Below, in pieces: positions 33,701 through 41,029 of a DNA stretch of 64,000 nt. A program made the translations under genes and the position numbers. The DNA comes from Erpobdella octoculata (Eukaryota; Annelida; Clitellata; Hirudinida; Erpobdellidae). A model generated the notes under the pieces. It was not told the origin of the DNA and did not search any database. It was given only the letters and a program-made list of their open reading frames with translations. Numbering within the stretch: the first letter of the stretch is position 1; the number at the start of each line of letters is the position of its first letter. The stretch spans positions 11,630,472-11,694,471 of the forward strand of contig OZ022247.1 in NCBI GenBank assembly GCA_963978895.1, given 5' to 3'.

Positions 33701-35746
33701 TGGCTGAAAGATAGGAAGCAGCGCGTTTTGATTGAAGGCTGCGAGTCCGAGTGGAAGAATGTGACAAGTGGCGTTCCTCAAGGCTCTGTTCTTGGTCCAC
33801 TACTTTTTGTGTTATATATTAACGACTTACCGGACACTATCACACACCAAATCAAAATGTACGCAGACGACAGCAAAATCATCGGCATCATCAAGTCAGC
33901 TTCCGACATTTCATCTCTCCAGGCTGACATTGACCGTGCAGTTGAGTGGTCATTCACTTGGTTAATGCACTTCAATGTCGAGAAATGCAAAATCATGCAT
34001 GTCGGTCGCTCACACAGAATAACCCAGCAATACTCTATGAGACATATTGACGGCACGCGGCGACCACTCGAAGTCACAAAAATCGAACGTGATCTTGGTG
34101 TTCTCGTCTCAGATGATCTAAAGGTCCGAGCACAGGTCGAAAAAGCAGCGTCATCAGCCAATCATATGCTCAGCCGACTCAGAAAAGCTTTCCGCAGCCG
34201 CAGCTTCATACTGTGGCGTACACTTTACCTCTCCTACGTCCGCCCACATCTTGAATTTGCTGTTCAATCTTGGTCGCCTTATCAAAAGGGCGATATTAAC
34301 CTTCTTGAGCAGGTCCAGCGTCGGGCAACAAAAATCATTGCAGCAATAAAACATCAGCCCTATGAACATCGTCTGCAACAGCTTGGGATCACAACGCTAC
34401 AAGACCGCCGTTCGAGAGGTGACCTGATCGAGCAGTTCAAAATCGCCCGCAACATCGACGACGTCAGCTTTTCCGTTCCGCAAACTCGAGCAGCCGGCTA
34501 CACGGCATACAACCTGCGTGGCCACAACTGCAAATTAGAGCGCCAATATGTCAGAGATTGCGAAGAGCGATACAATTTTTTCACAAACCGGATTGTCGCT
34601 CCATGGAATGCGCTTTCGCAATACACAATTGACGCCCCGACAGTAAACGCTTTCAAGGACCGCATCTCTTAGGAGTCGCGAGTCCTCCAGCTTCTGTCAG
34701 TATAGAGGAGCCTGATGTAGCTCCTCTTCATCAAAAATATAACTTTCAGACATTAATTTTTTATGGCTTGATTCTATAGACTTTTTTTTTTCTATATTTT
34801 TGGTTCTGATAATAAACAAATTCAAATTCAAATTTCTTGTTTGTAAAAGCTACTAAGTGAATATTTTTGTCATTGATATTTGCATTTTTCTCAATCTTCA
34901 GATGGAGAAATTGCCAAGCACTTGGCAGAATCCTGGTGTCAACATAAACCTTGATGATTTAAATCTATCGGGTCACCTTCACAAACCTGTGGCTCCTCCA
35001 ATCAACTTCCTTCTTCAGCAACAGCTTCAGCAGCAACAGCAGTTTCAGCACCACAATTCAGTCAATCTCAACTACATTCCAACTTCATATACTCATATTC
35101 TACAGACCAATGGTACAAATTATAAAACTTTTATAAACTTATTTTTAAGTTTGGGGAAGTAAATCGAAAATGTTTCAATAGTATTTATGTTTTTATATAT
35201 AAAATAGACTACTGTATAATTAAAAAGTCATTATCTTCAAGTGTTTATAAAGTAAATTTATAAAGTAAGTTTATATTCAGTACGATGTATACATATCGTT
35301 CTGATTCAGGTGCAACAGTTTTAAATAAATATCACTTCTGATCTGTTAGTAGTTGTGGAAATTTTGTCAAATCTAGCTTCTGATTTATAAATTAAAGCAG
35401 CTTGGCTTAAAAGTAAAATTTTTAACCAAAATTTAATGCTATTTAATGTATTATTGTGAATTTTTCAAATTAATAATTTATAACTATGAAAATAAATTCT
35501 TCAAAAGACAGATCTTATTAGGCTTAATGGAAATTTCATATTAATATTCGTATCAAATTATTGTACTTAAAATATGCAAGACAAGTATCAAAGCATTTTG
35601 TGGGTACTTTCACTAAGCACTGGACGAATATACTTTTACACATGCTCATAGGAGTTTTAGTAATGTTGTTGTTAAATATCTGATTTGATTATTTATTTTC
35701 AGGAAATCCGACTTATAGTAGTATGCAGTTCAACCAGGACAGATAA
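15478..35746 (+). CDS. CLINT1: CLINT1 (epsinR / enthoprotin), whole gene, 14 coding exons
   Basis: ENTH-domain clathrin adaptor that binds phosphoinositides, clathrin, AP-1 and GGA and sorts SNAREs between the trans-Golgi and endosomes. Joining exons 15478-15509, 19990-20191, 20259-20397, 20807-20932, 21428-21536, 24158-24242, 24369-24492, 24773-24836, 27816-27952, 28065-28138, 32181-32216, 32401-32451, 34902-35112 and 35703-35746 gives 1434 nt, or 477 codons plus stop. All phases match and all sites are GT-AG. The ENTH domain (residues 1 to about 145) has MWKVRELADK, AWGPHGSLMYEIA and RNGSERVV. The linker has Phe-rich adaptor motifs EAFADFSIF and GDFANF (about 241-265). The C-terminal box LPSTWQNPGVNINLDDL (about 397-413) matches vertebrate CLINT1 and is followed by a Gln-rich stretch. 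Introns are swollen by transposons. Confidence 0.93.
17330..17445 (+). repeat. Interstitial degenerate TTAGGG-like array
   Basis: About 110 bp of variant GGGTTAGGG/TTAGGGGTAGGG/TTAGGGATA units inside CLINT1 intron 1. A much shorter related tract (CCCTAGCCCTAGGGTTAG) is at 57100-57125. These are internal, degenerate and G-rich; no chromosome end is implied. Confidence 0.75.
17901..19353 (+). mobile_element. hAT-type element with TAGGGATG TIRs, internally deleted
   Basis: It begins TAGGGATACCACGGGTA at 17901 and ends with the complement of TAGGGATGTCACGGGTA at 19353. It is flanked on both sides by CCCAAAAT (17893-17900 and 19354-19361), a perfect 8-bp TSD. The subterminal regions (about 17920-18110 and 19110-19340) are arrays of TTCGGGTTCGGG-type repeats. 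Only the C-terminal part of a transposase remains. A sister copy is at 60655-62278. Confidence 0.92.
18748..18993 (+). pseudogene. hAT transposase dimerisation-domain remnant (ZBED type)
   Basis: This 81-codon frame contains PLLWWKDN, FPNLAVIAKRYLAAPATSVP, then a SEPLFS variant of the SERLFS motif, and ends AEKLLFLKYNLPEIG. That is the typical C-terminus of ZBED/hAT transposases. The upstream catalytic domain is absent from this copy, so it is an internally deleted gene. The TAA stop is the natural end of the transposase. Confidence 0.85.
19990..20191 (+). CDS. CLINT1: CLINT1 coding exon 2 (ENTH core)
   Basis: The acceptor is TTTGCAG and the donor GTACCT. It encodes TNVVMNYSEVEAKVREATSD through NWKRIYK, the conserved ENTH helices. 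Entry phase 2, exit phase 0. Confidence 0.95.
20259..20397 (+). CDS. CLINT1: CLINT1 coding exon 3 (ENTH)
   Basis: It follows a 67-nt intron, the shortest in the gene. It encodes SLLLLTYLVRNGSERVV and DENGKDQGIN. The donor is GTTTGT and the exit phase is 1. Confidence 0.95.
20807..20932 (+). CDS. CLINT1: CLINT1 coding exon 4 (end of ENTH)
   Basis: The acceptor is AATGCAG and the donor GTCAGT. It encodes QKVKELIELLQDNERLREER followed by a basic KKARKSKNKYIGL segment, matching the end of the vertebrate CLINT1 ENTH domain. Phase 1 in and out. Confidence 0.95.
21040..21310 (+). repeat. Dispersed repeat, copy 1 (second copy at about 49795-50035)
   Basis: It shares CTTCCCATTCTCAGATTGAG and GGTGTTCATGTAAGA in the same order with the copy in the ClC gene. 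No protein is encoded. It is probably a non-autonomous element of unknown class. Confidence 0.55.
21428..21536 (+). CDS. CLINT1: CLINT1 coding exon 5
   Basis: The acceptor is CATGCAG. The best donor is GTGAGT at 21537, which gives the acidic/basic stretch KKDFVDRKKEIEDVINDFE and exit phase 2, matching exon 6. An internal GTAAGA at 21476 is an alternative donor but would exit in phase 1 and break the frame into exon 6. Confidence 0.82.
21645..21825. repeat. (CT)n microsatellite, two blocks
   Basis: A dense CT tract runs from about 21645 to 21716 and a second from about 21763 to 21808, separated by a GTGCATGCATC-containing spacer. Related flanking words (GTGAGCGACTTTGTTCTCTC and similar) occur before each block, so the unit itself was duplicated. 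Confidence 0.9.
21915..22920. mobile_element. Foldback element interrupted by a hAT MITE
   Basis: The left arm (about 21940-22045) reads ...AACAACGTTTTTCTTGC... ...AAAGTAGAAAATAATATTCC. The right arm (22841-22918) is its reverse complement. The two were separated when the MITE at 22140-22832 inserted. It shares the AAAAAGTAGAAAATA motif with the hairpin at 588-884. Confidence 0.65.
22140..22832. mobile_element. hAT MITE (CAGGGGTCTCCAAACT type) with 8-bp TSD
   Basis: It starts CAGGGCTCTCCAAACT at 22140 and ends in the complement of CAGGGGTCTCCAAACTTT at 22832. TTGTAGAT flanks both sides (22132-22139, 22833-22840). Subterminal GCGGCCC/GGCCCTCCGGCC blocks are typical of this widespread hAT MITE type. 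It has no transposase; the interior is AT-rich. Confidence 0.92.
23100..23415 (+). repeat. Possible solo LTR
   Basis: The segment has an LTR-like order: a promoter-like block with TTATAAAAATC near 23230, a CG-richer leader and two AATAAAG signals (about 23369 and 23396), followed shortly by a GT-rich TGTTTGTTGTCAG stretch. The ends and TSD could not be fixed, and no internal retroelement is nearby. It could also be a fragment of a DNA element. Confidence 0.3.
23416..24157. other. CLINT1 intron 5, right part
   Basis: AT-rich intron with no recognised element. A short minus frame at 23819-24013 is not protein-like. An extra small exon cannot be excluded, but the phases of exons 5 and 6 fit without one. 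Confidence 0.4.
24158..24242 (+). CDS. CLINT1: CLINT1 coding exon 6 (acidic linker)
   Basis: The acceptor is TTTAAG, the donor GTGTGT, entry phase 2, exit phase 0. It encodes a low-conservation linker beginning KEDACSQSEDEKN. It is supported by phase and splice sites rather than by homology. Confidence 0.75.
24369..24492 (+). CDS. CLINT1: CLINT1 coding exon 7 (adaptor-binding motifs)
   Basis: The acceptor is TCGCAG and the donor GTATTT. It encodes EAFADFSIFDQE and NGDFANFEQLA. Phe-rich DFxxF/FxDF-type motifs of this kind bind gamma-adaptin and GGA ear domains in CLINT1. Exit phase 1. Confidence 0.88.
24773..24836 (+). CDS. CLINT1: CLINT1 coding exon 8
   Basis: The acceptor is GAACAG. The donor chosen is GTTAAG at 24837 (exit phase 2), because it is the one that fits exon 9; GTGTTA at 24835 would exit in phase 0. 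It encodes a Ser/Thr-rich linker. A TIR element begins 27 bp downstream. Confidence 0.72.
24864..25707. mobile_element. Non-autonomous hAT-like element (CAACGTTCCCTC ends)
   Basis: The left end reads CAACGTTCCCTCGAAG (24864). The right end is the complement of CAACGTTCCCTCTAAGGTGA, with one extra base (25707). The flanks ATTATAAT and GTTTTAAT are a degraded 8-bp match. The interior has no coding frame and contains fragments of other repeats (about 25330-25560). Confidence 0.65.
25708..27230. other. CLINT1 intron 8, middle: possible element plus (TA)n
   Basis: Segments near 25835-25945 and 27085-27160 carry related CGATACGGGA/TCTCGTATCG words in inverted order, suggesting one decayed TIR element of about 1.3 kb. 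The ends (CTGCGTTCCGTAAT against the complement of the right side) match only weakly. (TA)n tracts lie at 26233-26294 and 27178-27230. A TATAAATA followed by a T-rich leader occurs at 26769. No gene is seen. Confidence 0.35.
27231..27479. mobile_element. hAT MITE (CAGTGGCGGATC type) in a TA tract
   Basis: It begins CAGTGGCGGATCT and ends in the complement of a diverged CAGATAGTAGCAGATCAAGG. Subterminal GGGGCC-rich blocks are present. TATATATA flanks both sides, consistent with an 8-bp duplication but not diagnostic inside a TA microsatellite. Length 249 bp. Confidence 0.72.
27516..27745. mobile_element. 230-bp MITE with ~25-bp TIRs in the same TA tract
   Basis: The left TIR is CAGTATCAAACAGATTAATT and the right TIR is its complement with one change and ends at 27745. 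(TA)n lies on both sides. It is a separate family from the neighbouring MITE, only 36 bp away. It ends 70 bp before CLINT1 exon 9. Confidence 0.85.
27816..27952 (+). CDS. CLINT1: CLINT1 coding exon 9
   Basis: The acceptor is AATTTAG and the donor GTCAGT, phase 2 in and 1 out. It encodes SPIVSSSSSNTNTDE and then VDLLEGLTLSPSFAPHNF. The DLLE stretch resembles the clathrin/adaptor-binding linker of epsin-family proteins. Confidence 0.85.
28065..28138 (+). CDS. CLINT1: CLINT1 coding exon 10
   Basis: The acceptor is TTGTAAG and the donor GTGAGC. It encodes VAMNGTNQYPHTGMLMMMIP, a Met-rich linker like the Met/Gly/Asn-rich tail of vertebrate CLINT1. Exit phase 0. Confidence 0.8.
28360..28610 (+). 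repeat. Dispersed repeat, copy 1 (inverted copy at 42220-42460)
   Basis: It shares CAAACTTTTATTT, CACTCGATTTA, GAACATCTTT-type words, CTAGCTAGTCAAAAAGCTGG and CTTGCAAGATTTG in complementary order with 42220-42460. In the second copy it abuts the Helitron terminus, so it may be part of a larger element. Confidence 0.6.
28889..29869. mobile_element. Deleted hAT copy (same TIR as 11737-15050)
   Basis: It begins CAGAGGCGTGGATTCAGC and ends AATCACGCCTCTG. CTTTTATT flanks both sides (28881-28888, 29870-29877), a perfect 8-bp TSD. It keeps both subterminal regions of the autonomous element, including the GAATATG...GGACCGAAAGC block, but almost all transposase is gone. An L2 fragment is inserted at about 29424-29780. 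Confidence 0.92.
29424..29780 (-). mobile_element. 5'-truncated L2 fragment nested in the hAT copy
   Basis: On the minus strand a frame (29448-29699) ends the L2 RT protein: IFKICLLMFK, then FAKRSFSYYGSFLRNSLP. It is followed by AGCGCTATAGAAATT and an (ATTG)n simple tail (29428-29448), the characteristic L2 3' end. It splits the host hAT sequence between ACCGAAAGC and ACTAAAAG, which are contiguous at 14851-14870 in the intact element. Confidence 0.85.
29870..30239. other. CLINT1 intron 10, spacer
   Basis: AT-rich intronic DNA with ATAAATAA-type low-complexity runs (about 30045-30130). No gene or element was recognised. Confidence 0.4.
30240..31685 (+). mobile_element. Non-autonomous Helitron
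   Basis: It begins TCTATATATATAAAAG after an A and ends GGGCACTGCTAG before a T, the Helitron rule of TC...CTRR ends between A and T without TSD. Just before the end, AGCG-AAGC-CGCT forms a small stem. There is no Rep/helicase. The interior is mostly a ~158-bp tandem array and a GGGCCGGG-rich block. Confidence 0.78.
30450..31275. repeat. ~158-bp tandem repeat, five copies, inside the Helitron
   Basis: The marker TACGTGTTTCACCATTTTTT (with variants) recurs at 30511, 30668, 30829, 30987 and 31143, spacings of 156-161 bp. Each unit also has CTCAAATGTGG, TTATTTGGTTTTTAAA and CTACTCAAAAACTGT. Confidence 0.9.
31686..32180. other. CLINT1 intron 10, right end
   Basis: AT-rich with no recognised element. 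It ends in the pyrimidine-rich TTTTTTCTCTTTCAG acceptor of exon 11. Confidence 0.4.
32181..32216 (+). CDS. CLINT1: CLINT1 coding exon 11 (36 nt)
   Basis: A micro-exon, SQTANNNNYLCS, between CTTTCAG and GTAAGT. It is phase 0 at both ends, so skipping it would keep the frame. Confidence 0.75.
32401..32451 (+). CDS. CLINT1: CLINT1 coding exon 12
   Basis: The acceptor is TTTTACAG. The donor GTTGGT at 32452 joins in phase 0 to exon 13, giving SAK-MEKLPSTW. Without splicing, the frame continues 10 codons to a TAG at 32482-32484, with AATAAA at 32505 (see findings). Confidence 0.75.
32452..33089. other. CLINT1 intron 12, left part
   Basis: It contains the read-through tail and AATAAA noted for exon 12, then AT-rich DNA without a recognised element up to the LINE. 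Confidence 0.45.
33090..34833 (+). mobile_element. 5'-truncated CR1/Jockey-like LINE in CLINT1 intron 12
   Basis: It carries an RT frame on the same strand as the host gene (33107-34672) and a 3' UTR. It ends in an AAATTCAAATTCAAATTTC simple tail at about 34812-34833, typical of CR1-like 3' ends. The endonuclease part is missing. The intron still has intact CLINT1 splice sites. Confidence 0.85.
33107..34672 (+). pseudogene. Non-LTR reverse transcriptase with a single stop
   Basis: The frame is continuous for 522 codons except one TAA at 33494-33496, which interrupts ...GLISKH / HGFLKKKSCLTN...; a Gln codon is usual there, so one C-to-T change would explain it. RT motifs are KSMGLDGLHPRVL, NYRPVSLTPVPCK, YTDFAKAFDRVPH (motif A), SGVPQGSVLGPLLF (motif B), YADDSK (motif C) and the thumb YLSYVRPHLEFAVQSW. 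It is otherwise well preserved, so it inserted rather recently. It would have copied LINE RNA at the target site. Confidence 0.9.
34902..35112 (+). CDS. CLINT1: CLINT1 coding exon 13 (PSTW box and Gln-rich tail)
   Basis: The acceptor is ATCTTCAG and the donor GTACAA. It encodes LPSTWQNPGVNINLDDL, closely matching vertebrate CLINT1, then a QQQLQQQQQFQHH tract. Exit phase 1. Confidence 0.93.
35703..35746 (+). CDS. CLINT1: CLINT1 terminal coding exon 14
   Basis: The acceptor is TTTTCAG. It encodes GNPTYSSMQFNQDR and a TAA stop. Phase 1 matches exon 13. Confidence 0.82.
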
Positions 35747-36763
35747 AATAAAATAATATAATATATTTCAAACTCATCATATTAAAATTTGATTTGAATC
35801 AATGAAAATAGTCTCGTCGTTTTGAATGATTTTTTTATCAATTTCCTGCTTATATAGATTATTGTTGAAGTAATAAGTTTAGATCTGTTTTAAAAATGAA
35901 TTAAACGTCTTTTTCAAACATTGATTTAAATTTTTGCTATTTTTGGCACTGATAGGTAATAATTTATATTACTGTGGCACATTATGACCAAAAGTTACAC
36001 TTAGGAGTATTTATATGTTTAATGAATAACCTTTTTTAATAATATTTTTTCTTAGGCAGTGATGCCATTAAAATTTAATTAGTTTTGTTGTAATATTATA
36101 TTGCTTTTTCAGTCTGTTATTTTATAGTGTCTTCAGCCTAACAATAATTAGAGACTAACTAGTAAAGTCACTTGGTTGTTATTTCTGATCGACTTAATTT
36201 TATTTACTACATGTAATAATTGAAATTGAGCTTTTGTGGTTTTCGGATTGCTATTGATTGTTATTTATATTTTAAAATTTGTTTTTCAATTTAAATTAAG
36301 TTGTTACTTTTCAAAATAATATTTTTTTTTAAGTTTCCTAAAACTTTATTGTTGTCTCATGGGCTAACAACATGTATTTTATGTTTTCATTTTGTATTAG
36401 GGAAGTTATTTATTTGATTTTCAGTCATTCTCAAGCATTTGCATTGTCATTTTAAGAGCTTTTTGGCTTTGTTTTAAAAGAATTTATATTTTTTTTATGA
36501 TTTGTTTTGAAATATTGCTATATTCTTGGTGTGTTTTTGTGTTCCATTAATGTAATCTTCATTTTAAGTCGGATTGCTTCAAGTTTTGCTTTGTGGTTTT
36601 TATGCTACATAGAGTTTGACAGTTTTTTTATATTAAAAAGTAAATTACTGGAAATTGTTTTAAGAGTTAAATTGTATACCATGGTGCCTATGAGCAACAG
36701 GCACACTGTTATCAACTGTGCGTCTTAAAACACATGGTGTAAAAGACTATAAACTATAATAAA
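35747..36763 (+). other. CLINT1 3' UTR / downstream region
   Basis: AATAAA overlaps the stop (35747-35752), and another lies at 36758-36763 before an A-run. Either could end the mRNA. No coding sequence is seen; the hydrophobic frame at 36507-36728 is AT-driven. Confidence 0.45.
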
Positions 36764-37053
36764 AAAAAAAATGTTATCAACTGTCTCAATTTGGGAAACC
36801 TTTATTACCACAATGATTGTGATAGGTATATGATAGATAGGCAACTTTCTTTAGAGCATACAAATTTGTTTCTTTTTCTTCAGCATAAAATCTTAGCTTC
36901 CATACTTTGCTCCAATGTTCTGAAAAACATGTTTGCATTACAAAAATCACAATTATTAGTGTTAAACATATCTTTAAAAGGCTTTATTCATCATTATTTA
37001 TGGAATGGGAAGCAGTAAATTACTCCCCTATTGACAGTCTAATGTGTGGAAAG

Positions 37054-37653
37054 TAGAGAGTGATACGGGGACAACATTTCTTCCCCATCCCCACCCCGCA
37101 AAGAAAACTTCCCGTCCCCTCGCCCCATGTCCCCATTCCCTCAATATCTGTCCCCATCCCCGCAGCTATCATTCTCAAACCCTCATTGCTCCCCGCATTT
37201 TAAATTTTTATGCAAGTTTATTTTTAAAAAAATTTGCAAAAAGATAGTTATGTTTTAAATGAAATAAGAAAGTAGAAAATATTAGTTCTTCAATCCATGT
37301 AGAAAAATTAAATCATCAATGCAATCTTCAATTAGCTGTGTTCTTATTTCTTCTAATATTCTGCCAGCCAATGAAAACACCCTTTCAGATGAGGTTTCAG
37401 TAGCAAGTAGCAGGCACACACAGAATAGCCTTGGCAATTGTCGATCATTTCGGTCATAAGACGATAAAACAAAGTAAAAAAAAATATTTTGAATTTTTAA
37501 AAATTAGTTTAATACTTCATTACCGTTCCCGCGGAATTACCATCAACATTTTCCCCATTACCGCAACTTTTTTTCCCTGTTACCGCGCGGTAATGGTGAA
37601 ATTATTGAAATTTGTTCCCGTTACCGCGGTCGGTATTACCGTGTCACTCTCTA
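37054..37653 (-). mobile_element. hAT relic with TAGAGAGTGA TIRs
   Basis: The left end TAGAGAGTGATACGG (37054) matches the complement of the right end (37653) as TAGAGAGTGACACGG. The flanks GTGGAAAG and ATGGAAAG are a 7/8 TSD. Between about 37287 and 37430 the minus strand encodes ATETSSERVFSLAGRIL and then DLIFLHGLKN and a stop, the hAT dimerisation motif. The ends are rich in CCCGTTACCGCGG and CCCCATCCCC runs. Confidence 0.8.
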
Positions 37654-37890
37654 ATGGAAAGTTCGCCCCTGGAAAAATTCGTTCTCATTTTTCCGTCCCC
37701 GGTGTTTGCTCATGAAAAAGTTTGTTCCCGGTATTTCGTTTTTGTAAAATTTAATTTAACTACCACATGTCGCTTCTGGCTTTTTGCCAACAACTCCTCA
37801 TCCCGAAAATGTTAGCGCCTGAAAATTTTCGTTCCCAGATGTTTGTTCTTAGAAAGTGTGTTCCTACGACTTTCACCCTGGACTTCTTAC
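37654..37890. other. Spacer
   Basis: No gene was recognised; short TTCCCGGTATTTCG-like words continue from the relic. It ends in CTTCTTAC, the left TSD of the large element. Confidence 0.4.
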
Positions 37891-37929
37891 CAGTGGCGTA
37901 GCTAGCGTGGGTGACACTCGGGCGCGGAT

Positions 37930-39820
37930 ATCGATAGTGTCACCCCTCGAAAATGGTTAAAATCAACATTATTTAAAAGAAATAATCAGGTAAACGTAAA
38001 GTCTGATTTTAATACAACAATTGAATAAATATTTGAAAAATTATAAGTCATTATGATCATCAAATTACAAAACTATCAATCGAGTGGCCTATCGTTAACA
38101 TATTTAGAAGAAACTTGCAAAAACTGTTTTTAAATATTTCAAGTATTATCTCTTCTTTCTAGCTTGCACAACTGCAAACTCGGAAATCACATCTTCAAAA
38201 TTAATTTAAATTAATACATTTTTGCCTTGTTCTCGATCGTTAACATTGCAAGATTGATTAACCTCGTGTAGCTAATTGTTGACCATAAGTAGTTTTCTAT
38301 TAATTTTAATTAATTTACCAAAACTCCTCTTGACAAAGCAACAGATATGAAAATCGTCATAAATAACTTTAGTGCTACAATAATGTTCGGAAAGGATTAT
38401 GTAAAATTCCATTCCATAATGAATTTAAAACAGTCTACGAATACTTAATCAGACACTGTATCATTGGTTGCTTTTAAACATCTTCTCAATCTTGGTATCT
38501 CTAAAAAAAGTTTTACTTCTGATATCTGATACTTTATTATCAGGCGCTATCTCAGGATTTTCTGGCGGGGGATGATAAATTTTTTATTTATTAGTAGGTA
38601 GTCTTATATTATATATTTCTTTGTTATAGAGTTTAAAGTTATCACCTAAAAAATTATCACTTTTGGATGTGTTGTAAGAAAATTGCGTTTTTAAACATAA
38701 AAAATGTGTATATTCCTATTCAATCTCCCTACAAATACATTACAAAATAACATTTATATCGTGCCCTCCTAATAAAAAAAATTCTTTCGCAAAAGCGCGC
38801 AGTTCATCAACATGTCCTAATCAAAAAACGTATTAAAAAATGTCTTTGGCCTAATTTTAACTTGTTTAATATCCTATAGAGTGACGAACATGCACTCTCC
38901 TTCAACCTCAGTAAAAGCAAATGCAATATTCAAAGAGTGTAAGGTTTGAAACGAAAATTTGAGTTTTGTTGGTCAAGTTCTACTCAAATGTATTTTCGTT
39001 CTTCGAGAATACGATAGGTACAACAAGTAGATAAATGACAATCTTGTTGTTTACGGTTTGATGTTTGGCTAGAACTTTTGCATTCTCAATGCTCAGGGGG
39101 TGCCGATTTAAAGAATGACGTAATCTTAATGAAGTTGCTGCAGCGCAATTTTTGCTGAAATTTCAAGATTTTTGCTTGACATCTTCAACAAAATAATTGG
39201 AGTTTGTGCAGTTGCATTAGTAAAACAAATATTGATTTATGAATTAAAAAATTATGTACTTCACAGAAAACAGTTGGTGTTTTCCTTTTTCAATTAATAT
39301 GGGTACCTATATAGAATAGCTAGAGTTCTAAACTCGCACGAATTCAAATTTTCGCAAAAAATTTTAACGATTAACGCCAGCAAACCCGAATGAGAATCGC
39401 CTAAGCTGGATATATCCTCATTTATGAGGTTAGATAGATAGTTGGCGTTTGGCGGAGGGTTGTTTGGTAGTACGTTTTTATTCATTGAAAAAATTGAGCT
39501 GAGGCTGGTGGGGGGCATTCAACCCCCATCATCCCCAATGGTGGGACCGCGTCTGTTTCCAAGTTATGTAAGAGTTTGAAAGAAACCCTACAAATCGTCA
39601 CAATAAACACTTAAATATTTAGTTAACTGGTGATGCAGATTTAAAATATATCATTTCTTTCAGCCTCCTGCGTTGGCCAGAGGATGGAGGAATTTTTTCC
39701 CCATGTCCACTGTTCACTCTTCCACCACGTTGAGGTGCAGGTAGGACTTTGGAAGAGGCAGAGGTGCTTTAAGTTTTAGGGATTGAGATCAAAACATGTC
39801 CCCGAAACCCGAAAAGTTGC
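37930..39820. other. Interior of the large element, no gene recognised
   Basis: AT-rich sequence with only short frames, such as minus 39294-39518, which have no recognised domain. It may hold decayed transposase that cannot be identified by eye. Confidence 0.4.
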
Positions 39821-39831
39821 ATGCATATTAA

Positions 39832-40225
39832 AAAGTTTGGTTAGATTTAAGTTTAATTTGAAAGGGTTCCTAAAGTTTGGTTAGATTTAAGTTTAATTTG
39901 AATGGGTTTCTAAAGTTTGGTTAGATTATAAGTTTGATTTGAAAGGGTTTCTAAAATTTGGTTAGATTTAAGTTTAATTTGAAAGGGTTTCTAAAGTTTG
40001 GTTAGATTTAAGTTTAATTTGAAAGGGTTTATAAAATTTGGTTAGATTTAAGTTTAATTTGAAAGAGTTTCTAAAGTTTGGTAAGATATAATTTTAATTT
40101 GAAAGGGTTTCTAAAATTTGGTTAGATTTAAGTTTAATTTGAAAGGGTTTCTAAAGTTTTGTAAGTTTAATTTGAAAGGGTTTCTAAAGTTTTGTAAGTT
40201 AAATTTGACAGGGTTTCTAAAACAT
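39832..40225. repeat. 40-bp minisatellite, about ten copies
   Basis: The unit contains AAAGTTTGGTTAGATTTAAG then TTTAATTTGAAAGGGTTTCT. The last two copies are shortened (GTTAGATTTAAG lost). It is unrelated in sequence to the other 40-bp satellite at 55781-56260. Confidence 0.93.
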
Positions 40226-40734
40226 TTGTTTAAAAGCACCTCGGCAGCGAAAAAAAAACTAAAAAATAATTAAAATAATTGTGAAAAACGGTTATGATGA
40301 CGACGTGACAATAGTAAAACTAAATTTAAATTAAATCAATAAAAACAAAAAACTATTCTTTGACGTTTCCATCTGACTGTGATAGTTCTCGTTTGTTCAT
40401 CTGACCAGTGAGTTCGCCTGACCTGTTTGTTCATCAGATGAGTTCAAGCCCTGAAAAAAAACTTTTCAATATCAGAAATTAAACCAATCAATAACCCGAA
40501 ACAATCTGCTTTTTATTGTGATCAAAAGTAAAACCTTAAAAATGTTTCTATCCAGGAAGTCACTCATTACATTAACATCACCGGCATTCTTTCAGGCTGA
40601 GATCTGGACAAACTGCACTGCACTGCTGGTAAAAAAATATACTAAACAATCTGATAAGTTATTCTTATTCAAATAATTTTTGACAAGTTCAAAGTATATT
40701 TCTACATTAATAAAACGTTTGCTTTATCATCAAA

Positions 40735-41015
40735 TGTGACCATTTATATAGCGCTTTCGAGTTTCATGATGATTCACTACGATGCCCCCGTTCCGCCCTT
40801 GACGGTGACTGGCAGCAATTGGTTTTGAGCTTTGGCAATGGCGGCTCATACTCGCCATGTGACAGAGTCGTCGCGGAACTATGTGGATTTTTAACGGCAG
40901 AAGGTGCAACCAAAACACCCAACACCTCCACGTTCTGGTAACTCTGCCGAAACAACGAAAGCGCTCAAATGCCCTGCAGAAAACGATTTGACTCGTCAGT
41001 TCTGGAGGCATTTAA
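40735..41015 (-). repeat. Possible SINE-like repeat with an L2-type 3' end
   Basis: On the minus strand the segment ends with GAAAGCGCTATATAAATGGT, the signature of L2 3' tails, but the upstream 250 bp have no RT similarity. It may be a SINE mobilised by L2 or an L2 3' UTR. The overlapping frames are not convincing proteins. Confidence 0.4.
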
Positions 41016-41029
41016 TCTTGCGAGGCGCC

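Noticed and set aside
36507..36728. Hydrophobic 73-codon frame downstream of CLINT1
   Set aside because: It lies in the AT-rich 3' region; the composition is what T-rich DNA gives by chance.
40730..41011. 93-codon minus-strand frame as a gene
   Set aside because: It overlaps a repeat ending in an L2-type GCGCTATATAAAT tail; the frame has no recognisable domain.
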